Below the pieces are notes generated by a model. That model had not been told where the DNA came from. It saw only the letters and a program-made list of their open reading frames with translations, and searched no databases. The translations under genes were made by a program, and so were the position numbers. From the NCBI RefSeq assembly GCF_025698545.1, contig NC_068571.1, positions 40,333,733-40,397,732 of the forward strand: DNA of 64,000 nt, written 5' to 3'. The stretch is from Gossypium raimondii (taxonomy: Eukaryota > Streptophyta > Magnoliopsida > Malvales > Malvaceae). Position 1 is the first letter of the stretch; the number at the start of each line of letters is the position of its first letter. Below, in pieces: positions 11,697 to 21,867 of the stretch.

Positions 11697-11998
11697 CCTG
11701 GATATCAACGACATGAATGGCACTGTTATAGACTTTGAATCTCCTCTTGAGCGAGACATGTGTTTAGAGGGATCTCACGACTTTGAAGATGACATAGATC
11801 GTAGCTTATCTCCAAGCTTGTTGAGGATGGTAGAACAAGAGGATAAACAGATCCTACCTCTTAAGGAATCATTAGAAATTGTGAGCTTGGTGAAGACTAG
11901 AATTGACCTGACCACAGAGACGAAGCAAGACCTTGTTGAGTTACCTCTAGAGTTCAAAGATGTCTTTGTATGATCATACCAGGGTATGCCTCGATTCT
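11697..11998 (+). pseudogene. Tat pol remnant, pre-reverse-transcriptase segment
   Basis: The translated run LLRMVEQEDKQILPLKES, then EIVSLVK, then ELPLEFKDVFV, a TGA at 11971-11973 and SYQGMP matches the segment that precedes the reverse transcriptase in Tat polyproteins, normally ending KDVFAWSYQDMPG. The TGA stands where Trp (TGG) is expected. The homology ends here; the catalytic reverse transcriptase that should follow is absent. Confidence 0.65.
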
Positions 11999-12690
11999 TA
12001 TAATAAAACCTTCACAATAGCACGATGTCAGAAATTTACAGTGCGAACGATGCAATTCTTTACCGGGGCAATGCCTCTCTCGTTGAGTCAGCATAGCTTT
12101 GCCCATTTGAAGTCAAGTTTCCATCCCTTCAAGATGTTGTTAGATTTTGTCCGGATTAAAAAGGAAGATCCAAAGTTTTCTGTCGTAGTTGCGTCCCAAA
12201 AGAGCTCTATGAAAGAAATCTGGTACCAAAGAAGGTTTTTCACATACAAGCTGAAAGTGGAAGATCTTATAGAATAACATTGATTCTGGTCGAAAAACAT
12301 AACCAAGACTTGCCTGATCTCATGAGTTCAGACTCAAAAAAAATCAAATAAAAAAAATCAAAGTCAAAAATAGGAGAAAAAAGAAAAAAAAAGAAGAAAA
12401 AAGAAAAAGGAGAGGTCAATGCGAAAACCCGCAAAGGGCGCTTTGACCAAAGGTGGATCTGAGTTGAAAACCCGAAAAAGGGTGACCCAAATTTTGAGCA
12501 AAATGGGGCATGGACATCACCATTGTCGAAGACTTCTAATGGGCATTACTTTATTTTTTTTGAGAGGCTACTTCATGGATCAAGGTCATCCTATACCGAT
12601 ACAGAATTTCAGAGAGGATGGTATTGGAAAATGCATTGAACTTAAATGATAGCACGATAATTGAGGTTTGAAATCAATTTAGAAGCAGAC
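11999..12690 (+). other. Collapsed pol region with A-rich low complexity
   Basis: No recognisable polymerase motifs. It contains a purine-rich AAAAAGAAAA tract at about 12338-12412, and a segment at about 12413-12515 reading GAAAACCCGCAAAGGG and GAGTTGAAAACCCG that recurs at 13308-13405. The two copies bracket the integrase remnant. Confidence 0.5.
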
Positions 12691-13150
12691 ACCACGTTTT
12701 GCCACCGAATTACCTAGAGGTGAACAAGGACTGGCATGAGAAATTATCATTTGCCCTCATTGTTTGTCGAACATCTATACTGGGGCAATACCTCTCTTCT
12801 TGGTTTACAGGATTGAGGTAATTAAAATCCTCTCATTGCTTGTTGAAGGGATCCAATCGCGATATGATCAGTTGGCCCTAAGAAAAGGGTTAAAAGCTGT
12901 TCATCAAAGTCGAATGTACCATAAATAAATAATATGATCCCATAATAAACAGGCTCGTCTCAGAGAATTCCACGAGAAGGCTGGATGTTGAAAAAGATTC
13001 TTCCTTAACGAAAGGATTCCAAAGGGAATTGAATGCCAAACCAGGAATGTCCCTATGTTGTAAAGAAGACCATTTTCAGAGGAGCACTGATCCTGAGTGA
13101 GATTTCCAATCCTATAAACTCGGATCCAGTTAAGAAACACCTCATTTAAA
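12691..13150 (+). pseudogene. Tat integrase C-terminal remnant
   Basis: Broken frames give DWHEKLSFAL, later a match to the usual SRYDQL run near 12855, then KDSKGN, MPNQECPYVVKK, FRGALILSE and NPINSDPVKK. Together these follow the order of the end of Tat integrases (WHEKLPFAL, then a KW.PNWEGPYVVKK and GGALIL.MDG.....NSDAVKKY pattern). Several stops and frame changes lie between them. The DDE catalytic core is not seen. Confidence 0.65.
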
Positions 13151-14512
13151 GAAGAAAGAAGGATTAAGGTGAAAACCTGCAAATGGTACTTTGAGTCAAA
13201 AACAAAACAAAAAACAAAACAAAAATGAAATGAAAAAAATGAAAAAATGAAAAAATGAAAAAATGAAAAAATGAAAAATGAAAAAATGAAAGAGAAAAAA
13301 GGAGAGGCCAGGGTGAAAACCCGCAAAAGGACACATTGGGCCAAAGGGGATTTGAGTTGAAAACCCGAAGGGCTGCTCAAATATTGATCAGAATGTGGCA
13401 TGAAGTGATCAGATTGGGGGCATGTGGTGATCTTGCTATACCTAAAAGGGTAAGGCGACATCTTGGGGCATCGACAAAGTCATGTAGATCTCCTAAACAC
13501 ATGTCAAACTCAGGAAAGTCTTCAGAAAGTTTGTACAGAAAAGTTCAAGCTGCGATATCTGGGGCACCTGACATTCATACTATTTATATATTGAATTTGT
13601 TATTCTTGGAATACTTCGTTCATTTTCAAGATACATGTTCCAATCAATTCCTCTTTTATTTTGTTATCCTTGATAATTTATTCATTTCGAGCTATGCTCT
13701 CAAATCAATTCTATTTTATCTATCATTATGATCTTTTACAAGCATGTTGCATTAGAATAATGATTAATGGACTAATAATACTTTCACAATGGAAGTTTGC
13801 ATATTACTCTAGAAGTTTCTAAATAATATAGGAACCTGAAACAGGACTATTGTTTAGAAAACACCAGGTTTAAAGGGTGAAATATCTAAGAAGGAAGAGT
13901 CTAAGTTAAAGACTATCCTTTCAGATTTTGTTGTCCAAACATTTATTGAACAAAATGACAAGATGTCGTGTTGGTGACAAAGCTTCAATGAACAAACAAG
14001 CAAGGATCACCGAGTGATAAGAAAGGTTTTCTCGGAGAAGAAAATTTTGCAATTGTGCATGAGCATTTGGTATGACACCTTGGGGATGAGGTAAAGGACC
14101 AAGGAGTTTCACATTCAATATCATTGAATTGCGATAGGAGAAGATTGAGAAAAGTCATATCTTTCTACCATGGGGTTACAGCGGGAAAAAGATGGTTCAA
14201 ATTTTTATGTCCCAGTGGATTGAACTTTGACGTTCACAGTAGGGGGCAATCAGATTAAGTGTTTCTTTGGATATGCTAGCCGAGCAAGAAGGCGTTATAG
14301 CACGTCAGTGATAAAGCCTTAATAAGCTTTTGCGTGATGATGACCTAAGCATTAAGGAATCATTTTCATGACATTTTGCATTCATTTAAATGTCATTCAT
14401 ACACATCTAGTTAGGAGCATTTGATTCGTTCTGATCATGTCATCCTAATCACTAGGCACAATTAGGTTCATAAAATAGAACATACAGGTCATGTTCCCCA
14501 GAGAATAGATCA
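13151..14512 (+). other. Tat element 3' noncoding region
   Basis: Noncoding stretch after pol. It holds AAAAATGAAA microsatellite-like runs (about 13200-13290), the second copy of the AAAACCCGCAAA segment (about 13308-13405) and AT-rich sequence. No conserved protein was recognised. Confidence 0.5.
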
Positions 14513-15022
14513 ACGAAGATAGCAGATCTTGTCTTCCTGTATTTGGCAGCGGAGGAGATCGAAGATAACATATCTTATCTTCCTGTATTTGGCAACGAAG
14601 GAGATCAAAAATAGCAGATCTTGTCTTCCTGTATTTGGCAGCGGAGGAGATCGAAAATACCAGATCTTGTCTTCCTGTATTTGGCAGCGGAGGAGATCGA
14701 AGATAGCAGATCTTGTCTTCCTGTATTTTGCAACGAAGGAGATCAAAAATAGCAGATCTTGTCTTTCTGTATTTGGCAGCGGAGGAGATCGAAGATAACA
14801 GATCTTGTCTTCCTGTATTTGGCAGCGGAAGAGATCGAAGATAACAGATCTTGTCTTCCTGTATTTAGCAGCGGAAGAGATCGAAGATAGCAGATCTTGT
14901 CTTCCTGTATTTGGCAGCGGAGGAGATCGAAGATAGCAGATATTTTCTTCTTGTATTTGGTAGCGGAAGAGATCGAAGATAGCAGATCTTGTCTTTCTGT
15001 ATTTGGCAGCGGAGCAGATCGA
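14513..15022 (+). repeat. Tandem array A: 46-bp unit, about 11 copies
   Basis: Each unit contains GATCTTGTCTTCCTGTATTT, then GGCAGCGGAGGAGATCGAAG. Eleven TGTATTT cores can be counted, and copies differ by one to four bases. Two copies (2nd and 5th) share the GCAACGAAGGAGATC variant, spaced three units apart, which suggests block duplication. Minisatellites before the 3' LTR are typical of Tat/Ogre elements. Confidence 0.9.
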
Positions 15023-15814
15023 AGATGGTGAATCTTATCTTCCCAATACAGTGGAGAAACAGATTTAAGCCATTAGTCCTATCACCCTAAGCAGTAGTGG
15101 AGTAGGTTGAAGATTACAGATTCTGTCACCCTAATCAGTAGTGGAACAGATCAAAGATGGTGAATCTTATCTTTCCAATACAGTGGAGAAGCAGATTTAA
15201 GCCATTAGTCCTATCACCCTAAGCAGTAGTGGAGTAGGTTGAAGATTGTAGATTCTGTCACCCTAATCAGTAGTGGAGCAGATCAAAGATGGTGAATCTT
15301 ATCTTCCCAATACAGTAGAGAAGCAGATTTAAGCCATTAGTCCTATCACCCTAAGCAGTAGTGGAGTAGGTCGAAGATTGCAGATTCTGTCACCCTAATT
15401 AGTAGTGGAGCAGATCGAAGATGGTGAATCTTATCTTCCCAATACAGTGGAGAAGCAGACTTAAGCCATTAGTCTGATCACCCTAAGCAGTAGTGGAGTA
15501 GGTCGAAGATTGCAGATTCTGTCACCCTAAGCAGTAGTGGAGCAGATCGAAGATGGTGAATCTTATCTTCCCAATACAATGGAGAAGCAGATTTAAGCCA
15601 TTAGTCCTATCACCCTAAGCAGTAGTGGAATAGGTCGAAGATTGCAGATTCTGTCACCCTAAGCAGTAGTAGAGCAGATCGAATATGGTAAATATTATCT
15701 TCCCAATACAGTGGAGAAGCAGATTTAAGCCGTTAGTCCTATCACCCTAAGTAGTAGTGGAGTAGGTTGAAGATTGTAGATTTTGTCACCCTAAGCAGTA
15801 GTAGAGCATATCAA
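15023..15814 (+). repeat. Tandem array B: 132-bp unit, 6 copies
   Basis: Each unit starts GATGGTGAATCTTATCTTCC and contains AAGCCATTAGTCCTATCACC plus two copies of CACCCTAAGCAGTAGTGGAG, so the unit is itself an internal duplication. Six copies abut array A without a gap. The GATCGAAGAT linker is shared with array A, so B probably grew from A. Confidence 0.9.
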
Positions 15815-16037
15815 CAATAACGAATCTTACTGCGAACCTCACCCCCTAAAGCTACAACAGAATGGATTGAAGCTACAAGTCTCGTCTTTTTGAAGTGCAG
15901 TAGAGTGGATTGAAGCAACAAGACACGGTAGACTGGAATGAAGCTACTTGAAGAAGAGAAGCACCAGAACAAGTCAAGAATCAGCGAGGCCGGGCAAAAT
16001 GGGCCTTTCTTAGTCTTTGCTCCGTTATCGTTACACG

Positions 16038-16059
16038 ACAACGAGCAAAGAGGGGCAGC
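16038..16059 (+). other. Polypurine tract of the Tat element
   Basis: CGAGCAAAGAGGGGCAGC lies directly before the TG of the 3' LTR, the position used to prime plus-strand DNA synthesis. Confidence 0.7.
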
Positions 16060-17262
16060 TGTACAGGCCCATTTTAACCTAACCCATTACAACCCATAAC
16101 CCAAACAAAAACAAAACCTACCCAGGCCCAACTAAGCCTAACCCACCAAAACCAAAGCCCAAATCAGCAACCCAATTCAGCCCAATCTACCTAACCCTAG
16201 CCAATTTGTAGAAAAAAGAAATGACCATCCTAGGTGTGCGCACCTAGGGCCTTAATCCACCTACCCCCCACCACGCCTCGACTCGACCGTCCTTTGCTCT
16301 CTGCCATCGCCCAACTGCTCACCTGCAAACAAGCAAAGAAAACAGCAACAACAACAAAGAAAAAGAAGAGAAATGACAGCATAATAGATTAAAAAGAGAA
16401 AGTTGTAAATGGCTATATAAGCCATTCAAACCAAAATGTAAGGGGTGTTTTTAAAAAAAAAAAAAGAAAACAGATTCAATAAAATTAAAGGAAACAAAGA
16501 GGTGATTTTCGTTTTTTCTGCTCTTGAGTTCTTTTTCTTTTTCATTTACTTACTTTTATTTTTATTTTTATTTTTACTTTATTTTTTGAGTTTTCTTTTG
16601 ATCTTATTTTTCGAAATATCTATAAACTAACATTTGTTTTATTATTTTCTTTTTTAAAAAGTCTACAAATACATATACAAAATAAAAAAAATCGACCTTT
16701 TGAATTTTCCTACCACAGTGTACGGTGGTGGCTTGTAACTGCAACGCGACGGCGGTGTTATTCGATTTCAGGCAAAGTGCCAGGAAAGGAGAGTTGAGAG
16801 AGTATTCTGAAGTTTTTTTTGTGAAAGAGGGGAAAAATGAAGTTTTTAGCAAAATTTTTGAAAATTATAGGGGCATGAAACGGCGCCGTTTTGGCCTAGC
16901 CCCAGAACACCCAAAACGACGCCGTTTAGGAGGCCAACCCGAGATCCGACCCAGATGCCCCCAGATTCGCATGTTTTTCTGCTGAAGGGCTAATTGCACT
17001 TTTAGCCCTTCCCCTTTTTAGTGATTTTTCAATTAAGCGTTTTGTTTTTTTTAATTGCACTCGGTAATTTGTTGCGTTTTCATTTTGGTCATTGATGGAA
17101 CTGCACGTTTTGGGAAAACAGGGAATATTTCTAGTTTGGTCCCTCCCAGTTGTTTGCACATCCAATTAGGTCCTATTTTAATTTATTTCAGATTTGACCC
17201 CAAATTTTGTGTTAAAATTTCAATTTGATCCTTTTTCGTTATTTTGGTTATTTTATTAACAA

Positions 17263-17293
<31 letters not shown>

Positions 17294-17415
17294 TATTCAT
17301 TTATACTTTTTTTAAATTTTAGATTTAATTATATATACATATACATGCATATCTTTGAATTATATATATACATACCTCTATACTTTATATACATTATAAT
17401 TTACATACGTTGTAC

Positions 17416-17446
<31 letters not shown>

Positions 17447-18691
17447 TATCTATGTATGTACATAGTTTTATAACTCATTTAATATATACGTACACACTCA
17501 TATTTTTATATTTTATAATTTATCTACATATATATATATATATATATATATATCCATATACATTTTTTCTTTCACGAATACATATATATATCTTTTATAT
17601 TTTTATAGTTCTATACATTTTCTTTGTTCATTTCTTCATTTACATTTTCATTATTTAGAATGGATGTTTTAATTTTATTGCTTATATGCTTGTGATTGTA
17701 TATTATATTAGTTCGTCTCTGTATTTATTTTACTTTGTAGCCTTTGCTTGTATTATTTTAATTACATCATCATTATTGTTATTTCATTACACCTATTTTT
17801 ATCTAGATTTCAAAAAAAGAAAAAAGAAATTTTAAAAATATGAGTAATACTCGGCATTTGGATCTTCGAGAGAATCGAGCCCTAACGTATTGGGTTTCGA
17901 TTTTCTTCGTTGAATTTAAATAATCGAGATTACTCTTTTAAAAATGATAAAAAGCTCGTTATTGAGAATTCAATACGTTGTGTCCTAACGCATTGGATGT
18001 GACACGTTTTCTCGAGATGAGGTTTTTTTCGAAATAAATGCAATATTTAATGTTTAATATTTTGAGAAATTGTGCCCTAACGTATTGGGTTGCGATTTCT
18101 TCATTTGATTTAAATAATTGAGTATTCTTTTAAACTTTATCACACGAATTTTTTTTAAACTCAAGTTTTAAACGATATCGGGAATTAAAAAAGGATCGTG
18201 TCCTAACTTACTGGTCGTGATCTTTTTTTTAATCCAAGATAGTTAAATATTTTTCAAATAAGCATTTTTTATTCGCGTTTCGAGAATTCGAGACATTGTG
18301 TCCTAACTTACTGGATATGATTCTTTTTCTCGATTAACGTAAAATATGCTACTTTTCCCAAAAATTTTCATTTTAATATAAGGATCGTATTTTTAATTCT
18401 TCCAAGTTATCAATTCTCGACATCAAGACATTAACTAATCAACTAGGTACCAATTTTGGGCGTTACGAGGGTGCTAACCCTTCCTCGTACGTAACCGACT
18501 CCCGAACCCGTTTTCTGAGTTTCGTGGACCAAAATCGTTGTTTTAATAAAATCAAACCGTTTATTAAAAACAACCACTTTTCGAGGTGATCCAATCACAC
18601 CTCATAAAAAAGGATTGGTGGCGACTCCCGTTCGTTTCATTTTTCAAAACCCAAGTCGACCCCGTTTTTCATCCAAAAAATGGTGTCAACA
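16060..18691 (+). repeat. 3' LTR of the Tat element (2632 bp)
   Basis: Longer than the 5' LTR by about 611 bp: the stretch from about 16728 to 17385 has no counterpart there. That extra block contains a palindrome AAACGGCGCCGTTT (16878-16891) and a partner AAAACGACGCCGTTT (about 16913-16927), a TTA microsatellite at 17266-17293 and TA runs near 17415 and 17528. It ends TGTCAACA followed by the CCATT duplication. Confidence 0.9.
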
Positions 18692-18696
18692 CCATT
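18692..18696. repeat. Target-site duplication CCATT (right) of the Tat element
   Basis: Identical to 6611-6615. Confidence 0.9.
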
Positions 18697-20520
18697 TTTT
18701 TAGATTTTATTATTTTCGGTGAATATACAATTTTCGTTTTTTTTCTTCTCGTATTTTATGTTTTCTTAATCATATTTTTTATCATTTTAATTTTAATGCT
18801 ATTTTTCTAAAAAAATTTAATTACAACATCCTAAATAAATTTCATAAAAATAAATTCCTAATCAACATACAATGTACATACCATTAATTTTTTCATGCTA
18901 AATAAATTTCATAAAATATATATACTAAATAAAATAATAAAACACGTACAATGTACATAACATGAATTTTTTCGAATGGGGACCATTAAATGGACAGTGC
19001 CGCCTATCAGTGGCCTGTCACATCACGCAGGCTTTTTTTTCTGTTTTTTATTTTTTTAATATTTTCGTAAATAAAAATATATATAATATTTTAGTTATTT
19101 TTTATTTTTATTTTTTGAAATATTTAGGTAAAAAACCCTTAACTCATGCTTTTTGTATGTATTCATGACTTTCTATATAATTTGAAGATGAAGAATAAAT
19201 GGCACACTTGGCTGGCTGCCATTGCCAATAGATAAAAGATAAAAAGTTCACTAAAAGGAAACGGGACAAAATGGCCATAAGCCATCCAATAACAAGCAAG
19301 ATTGATGATAAGTGGTGGACTTTCGCTTAGCTTTTTTTTTTTTTCCCTTGCATTTTTGTTTAATGGCCGAAAATAAAGAAAGTTTGATACAAGTTAATGG
19401 TAATTATGAATAAAATTAACAAGAACGTAAAATTTTAGGAACTTGACCTAATCTATGGTAGAAGATGAGTGAACTTCTGGGAGTGCTTCCTGCTGCTGCT
19501 ATCAAGTAAATAGAGGAAGATAGAAGCTGAAATATGTGCACAGACAGCAACTTCTTTCTGCTATCCAGTGAGAGAGGTTTGTTTATCTCTTTCACATGTT
19601 CATTCAAGTGAACACCAAGTTGATCAAAATTTTCTGAATCTACAAAACAATAATAATAATACTATGTTAATTGAAATCCTTGAAACAAAGTACAGTAACA
19701 GTCAGCAAGCATGTGAAATATCAAATCAAAGCCCTTGAAGCAGTTTTTTTTTTTAAGTAACTGAGAAAAATACGGTTTTATCACCAGTATAGCGAGGAGC
19801 AACAAGTGCAAAACCACTTCACCAGTCGAGCTAAATAAACTAATACTGTGAGCGGAAAGCTTGGAGAAAGAAAATAAGGAAGATTGAAGCCATTGTAGGT
19901 GAAAAGCATAAAAAGGGTTGGATAAAGTTTGCAATTCAACAAGTAAATGAAACAGACAGTTGGGGTTCTAAAGTACATTGATACAACTGTATAACATTAA
20001 CTCAGAAATACCAAAAGCACTGCAGAGCAGCACAAAGTCAGAATCCAATAAACATAGTGCTGAGCTACGTACAAGCTCGATTACAAACAAAACTACCAAG
20101 AAAAACGTCTATTCTTCTAGTGAAAAGGAATTGCTTACCAATTAAGTCAGTATCAGGACAATGAACTAGATATATGCAGAATGAGAATAGGCATCAGTCA
20201 TAATCAAGCCTAAGAACAAAAAAGTGATTCCTTCTCTGTCAAAAAGAATACAACTATGAAATTATTGCCTCATATTCCTGTTTAAATCATATTGTCACAT
20301 CTATTCCTAGTAATCGAAGAAAAATAACCCAGCTTCGGTTCCATTCCAACCCCAAAACACCCAAGCAAAGATCTAAAACAAAGGTTTTGAAGCAAATTAG
20401 CATGCTACAATTCAATTCTCAGCAAAAGGAAGTTCCTTTGATAACCAAAAATTGTAACTAACAGGCATAAATGAAAGAAAAAGACTGACCTTGGTACAAA
20501 AATCTAGCTAATTTAATTTA
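18697..20520. other. Intergenic region downstream of LUX
   Basis: AT-rich flank of the Tat insertion, then less repetitive DNA. On the minus strand the part nearest 20520 should hold the LUX 3' UTR; an AAG/GTCAGTC donor-like site on - near 20485 could start a 3' UTR intron. Short open frames here show no recognisable domain. Confidence 0.4.
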
Positions 20521-21531
20521 TCATTGGGAACCATATCTATTCCCACCAGACCAGTCTCTCTGCTGCATCATCCCATAGGAGTTCGCTTCGTACCCATTCT
20601 GATGGTGATGTTGTCTTTGTTGATGATACAATCCTTGATGCATCCCCACATGTCCACACATCGGCATCGGTACCGGCATCATTGGTGCCCCATAAGGCAT
20701 CGGTATAGCCATACCCAAATGCCCATTCCCATTGGCACCAGCACCACCACTTCCTCCTCCTCCTCCACCGCCACCACTTCCAGTCTCGTGAAGACTCTGC
20801 GGCACCGGTGTTGATGCAAAAAGCTGATCGGAAGCTGAAGGGCCTTCGTTGCTTAACCCTTGCATTCTCTTCAAGTAAAGCCGATATTTTTGCAAATGAC
20901 TGGCGACGTTCTCGCGGGTCAAGCCTTCCACGTTCATTAACTGCATGATTGTTTTGGGAACCGCGCTTTTAATCCCTAGATGAGCCACCACATCAACGAA
21001 TCTCTTGTGCAGCTGCGGCGTCCACACTAAACGCTGTCGTTTCAATGTCCTCCCCGACGGATCGTCCGAGTTCTCCGTCGTCCTAACCGCTGAATCCGCT
21101 TCCTCTGCAATATCCATCTTCCTCATCTTCTTCGGGTCAGATCCGGAGCCCGACCCCGACCCATATCCTTCCGCTTCAACCACTATCGTATCACGGAAAT
21201 TGCTATTACTGTTATTGTTATTGGTGGTTGAGGAGTGGGCCCCGGTAGAGCGGAGAGAAGAGAGAGTATTGCGAGAAGCGCGGTTGACATCAACAGTGGT
21301 CCGACGAGGCTCCGGCGAGATGCTGAAAGCGGAGGCAAGTTCCGGCGGGATTAAGGATTGGGATAATGGAGTTAAATCGTCGCAGTTAGGTAATCCCATC
21401 TCCCATTCGATAACTCTTTCTTCAACATCGTCGTCGTCGTCATCAACGATGGTGGTGATGGCGTTTGCGGTTGCTTCTTCATCGTCTCCGCCGTTAGCTT
21501 CAAAGTCCCTCATCTTCACTTCTTGACCCAT
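20521..21531 (-). CDS. LUX: LUX ARRHYTHMO/PCL1-like GARP transcription factor
   Basis: Single-exon gene for 336 residues. LUX binds DNA in the evening complex with ELF3 and ELF4 and represses clock and growth genes at dusk. The GARP (MYB-like) domain spans about residues 163-223: LKRQRLVWTPQLHKRFVDVV, then IKSAVPKTIMQLMNVEGL, then TRENVASHLQKYRLYLKRMQ. The SHLQKYR signature is at 211-217. An acidic run (30-38), poly-Asn, a Gly-rich stretch (251-264) and a His/Gln-rich C-terminus surround it. The frame stays open for 112 codons upstream of the chosen ATG (21529-21531), but that part is unlike LUX and is probably 5' UTR; MGQEV gives a length near the roughly 320 residues known for Arabidopsis LUX. 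The paralogue BOA/NOX is the main alternative. Confidence 0.92.
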   Translation of the reverse strand: MGQEVKMRDFEANGGDDEEATANAITTIVDDDDDDVEERVIEWEMGLPNCDDLTPLSQSLIPPELASAFSISPEPRRTTVDVNRASRNTLSSLRSTGAHSSTTNNNNSNSNFRDTIVVEAEGYGSGSGSGSDPKKMRKMDIAEEADSAVRTTENSDDPSGRTLKRQRLVWTPQLHKRFVDVVAHLGIKSAVPKTIMQLMNVEGLTRENVASHLQKYRLYLKRMQGLSNEGPSASDQLFASTPVPQSLHETGSGGGGGGGGSGGAGANGNGHLGMAIPMPYGAPMMPVPMPMCGHVGMHQGLYHQQRQHHHQNGYEANSYGMMQQRDWSGGNRYGSQ

Positions 21532-21807
21532 ATTTATTGCTTTTGGCCTTGAAAATAGGGATTTAAAAATAATAAGAAATGACTTTTCAGAGATGATTGT
21601 TTGGATCGGAAATGAAAGAGTAAAAACTGTAGAGATTTTCAAATATTTGCGTGGAAATCGGGGGCTGTTTGGGAAGTAAGAAAAAAACTTTGGTTTTTTA
21701 CATTTTAGAGGGTAGAAGGAAAATAAAGGAAACCGAAGAGAAAAGGCAAAGTGCAATATCTGATTCCAGATGGGTCTAGCGGTGGTGCCGACGTGGACGA
21801 GTTTACC

Positions 21808-21833
21808 AGATATTTTTGATCCGCTAAATATCT
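21808..21833 (-). promoter_or_regulatory. Evening element pair upstream of LUX
   Basis: On the LUX strand the exact evening element AAAATATCT lies at 21808-21816, about 280 bp before the start codon. A second, inverted copy with one mismatch (TAAATATCT on +) lies at 21825-21833, forming an AGATATTT/AAATATCT inverted repeat with a 10-base spacer. Arabidopsis LUX is repressed by CCA1/LHY through evening elements, so the site fits the gene. A CACGT G-box core is close by at about 21791-21796. Whether the pair lies in promoter or 5' UTR is not known. Confidence 0.7.
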
Positions 21834-21867
21834 CCCTCCCTTCTCCTATAAATCTCAAAATCAGCAT

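Larger units (their letters stand above)
6616..18691 (+). mobile_element. Ty3/Gypsy Tat/Ogre-like LTR retrotransposon, 12.1 kb, pol-deleted
   Basis: Two LTRs in direct orientation (6616-8636 and 16060-18691) both begin TGTACAGGCCC and end GTGTCAACA, flanked by CCATT duplications. Order: LTR, primer binding site, long leader, gag with one stop, pre-RT remnant, collapsed region, integrase C-terminal remnant, two tandem arrays, purine tract, LTR. A long leader, a 3' repeat array and the Tat-type gag are hallmarks of the Tat/Ogre group. Protease, reverse transcriptase and RNase H cores are not visible, so the copy could only have moved with help in trans. The LTRs are still very similar along most of their length, which suggests a fairly recent insertion. 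Confidence 0.9.

Noticed and set aside
12904..13461. A 185-codon minus-strand frame rich in Phe and Ser.
   Set aside because: It is antisense to the A-rich and integrase remnant of the Tat element and is compositional.
14510..14798. Open frames on both strands with repeated blocks.
   Set aside because: They are translations of the 46-bp tandem array; the repeats explain the periodicity.
14513..15814. Possible CRISPR-like array of regular repeats.
   Set aside because: Units are directly contiguous with no unique spacers, in a plant retrotransposon; they are minisatellites.
17225..17658. Long Ile/Tyr-rich open frames (also 7388-7621).
   Set aside because: They are translations of TA and TTA microsatellites in the LTRs, with no domain.
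20524..21526. Plus-strand open frames of 96 and 173 codons across the LUX gene.
   Set aside because: They are antisense shadows of the low-complexity parts of LUX.
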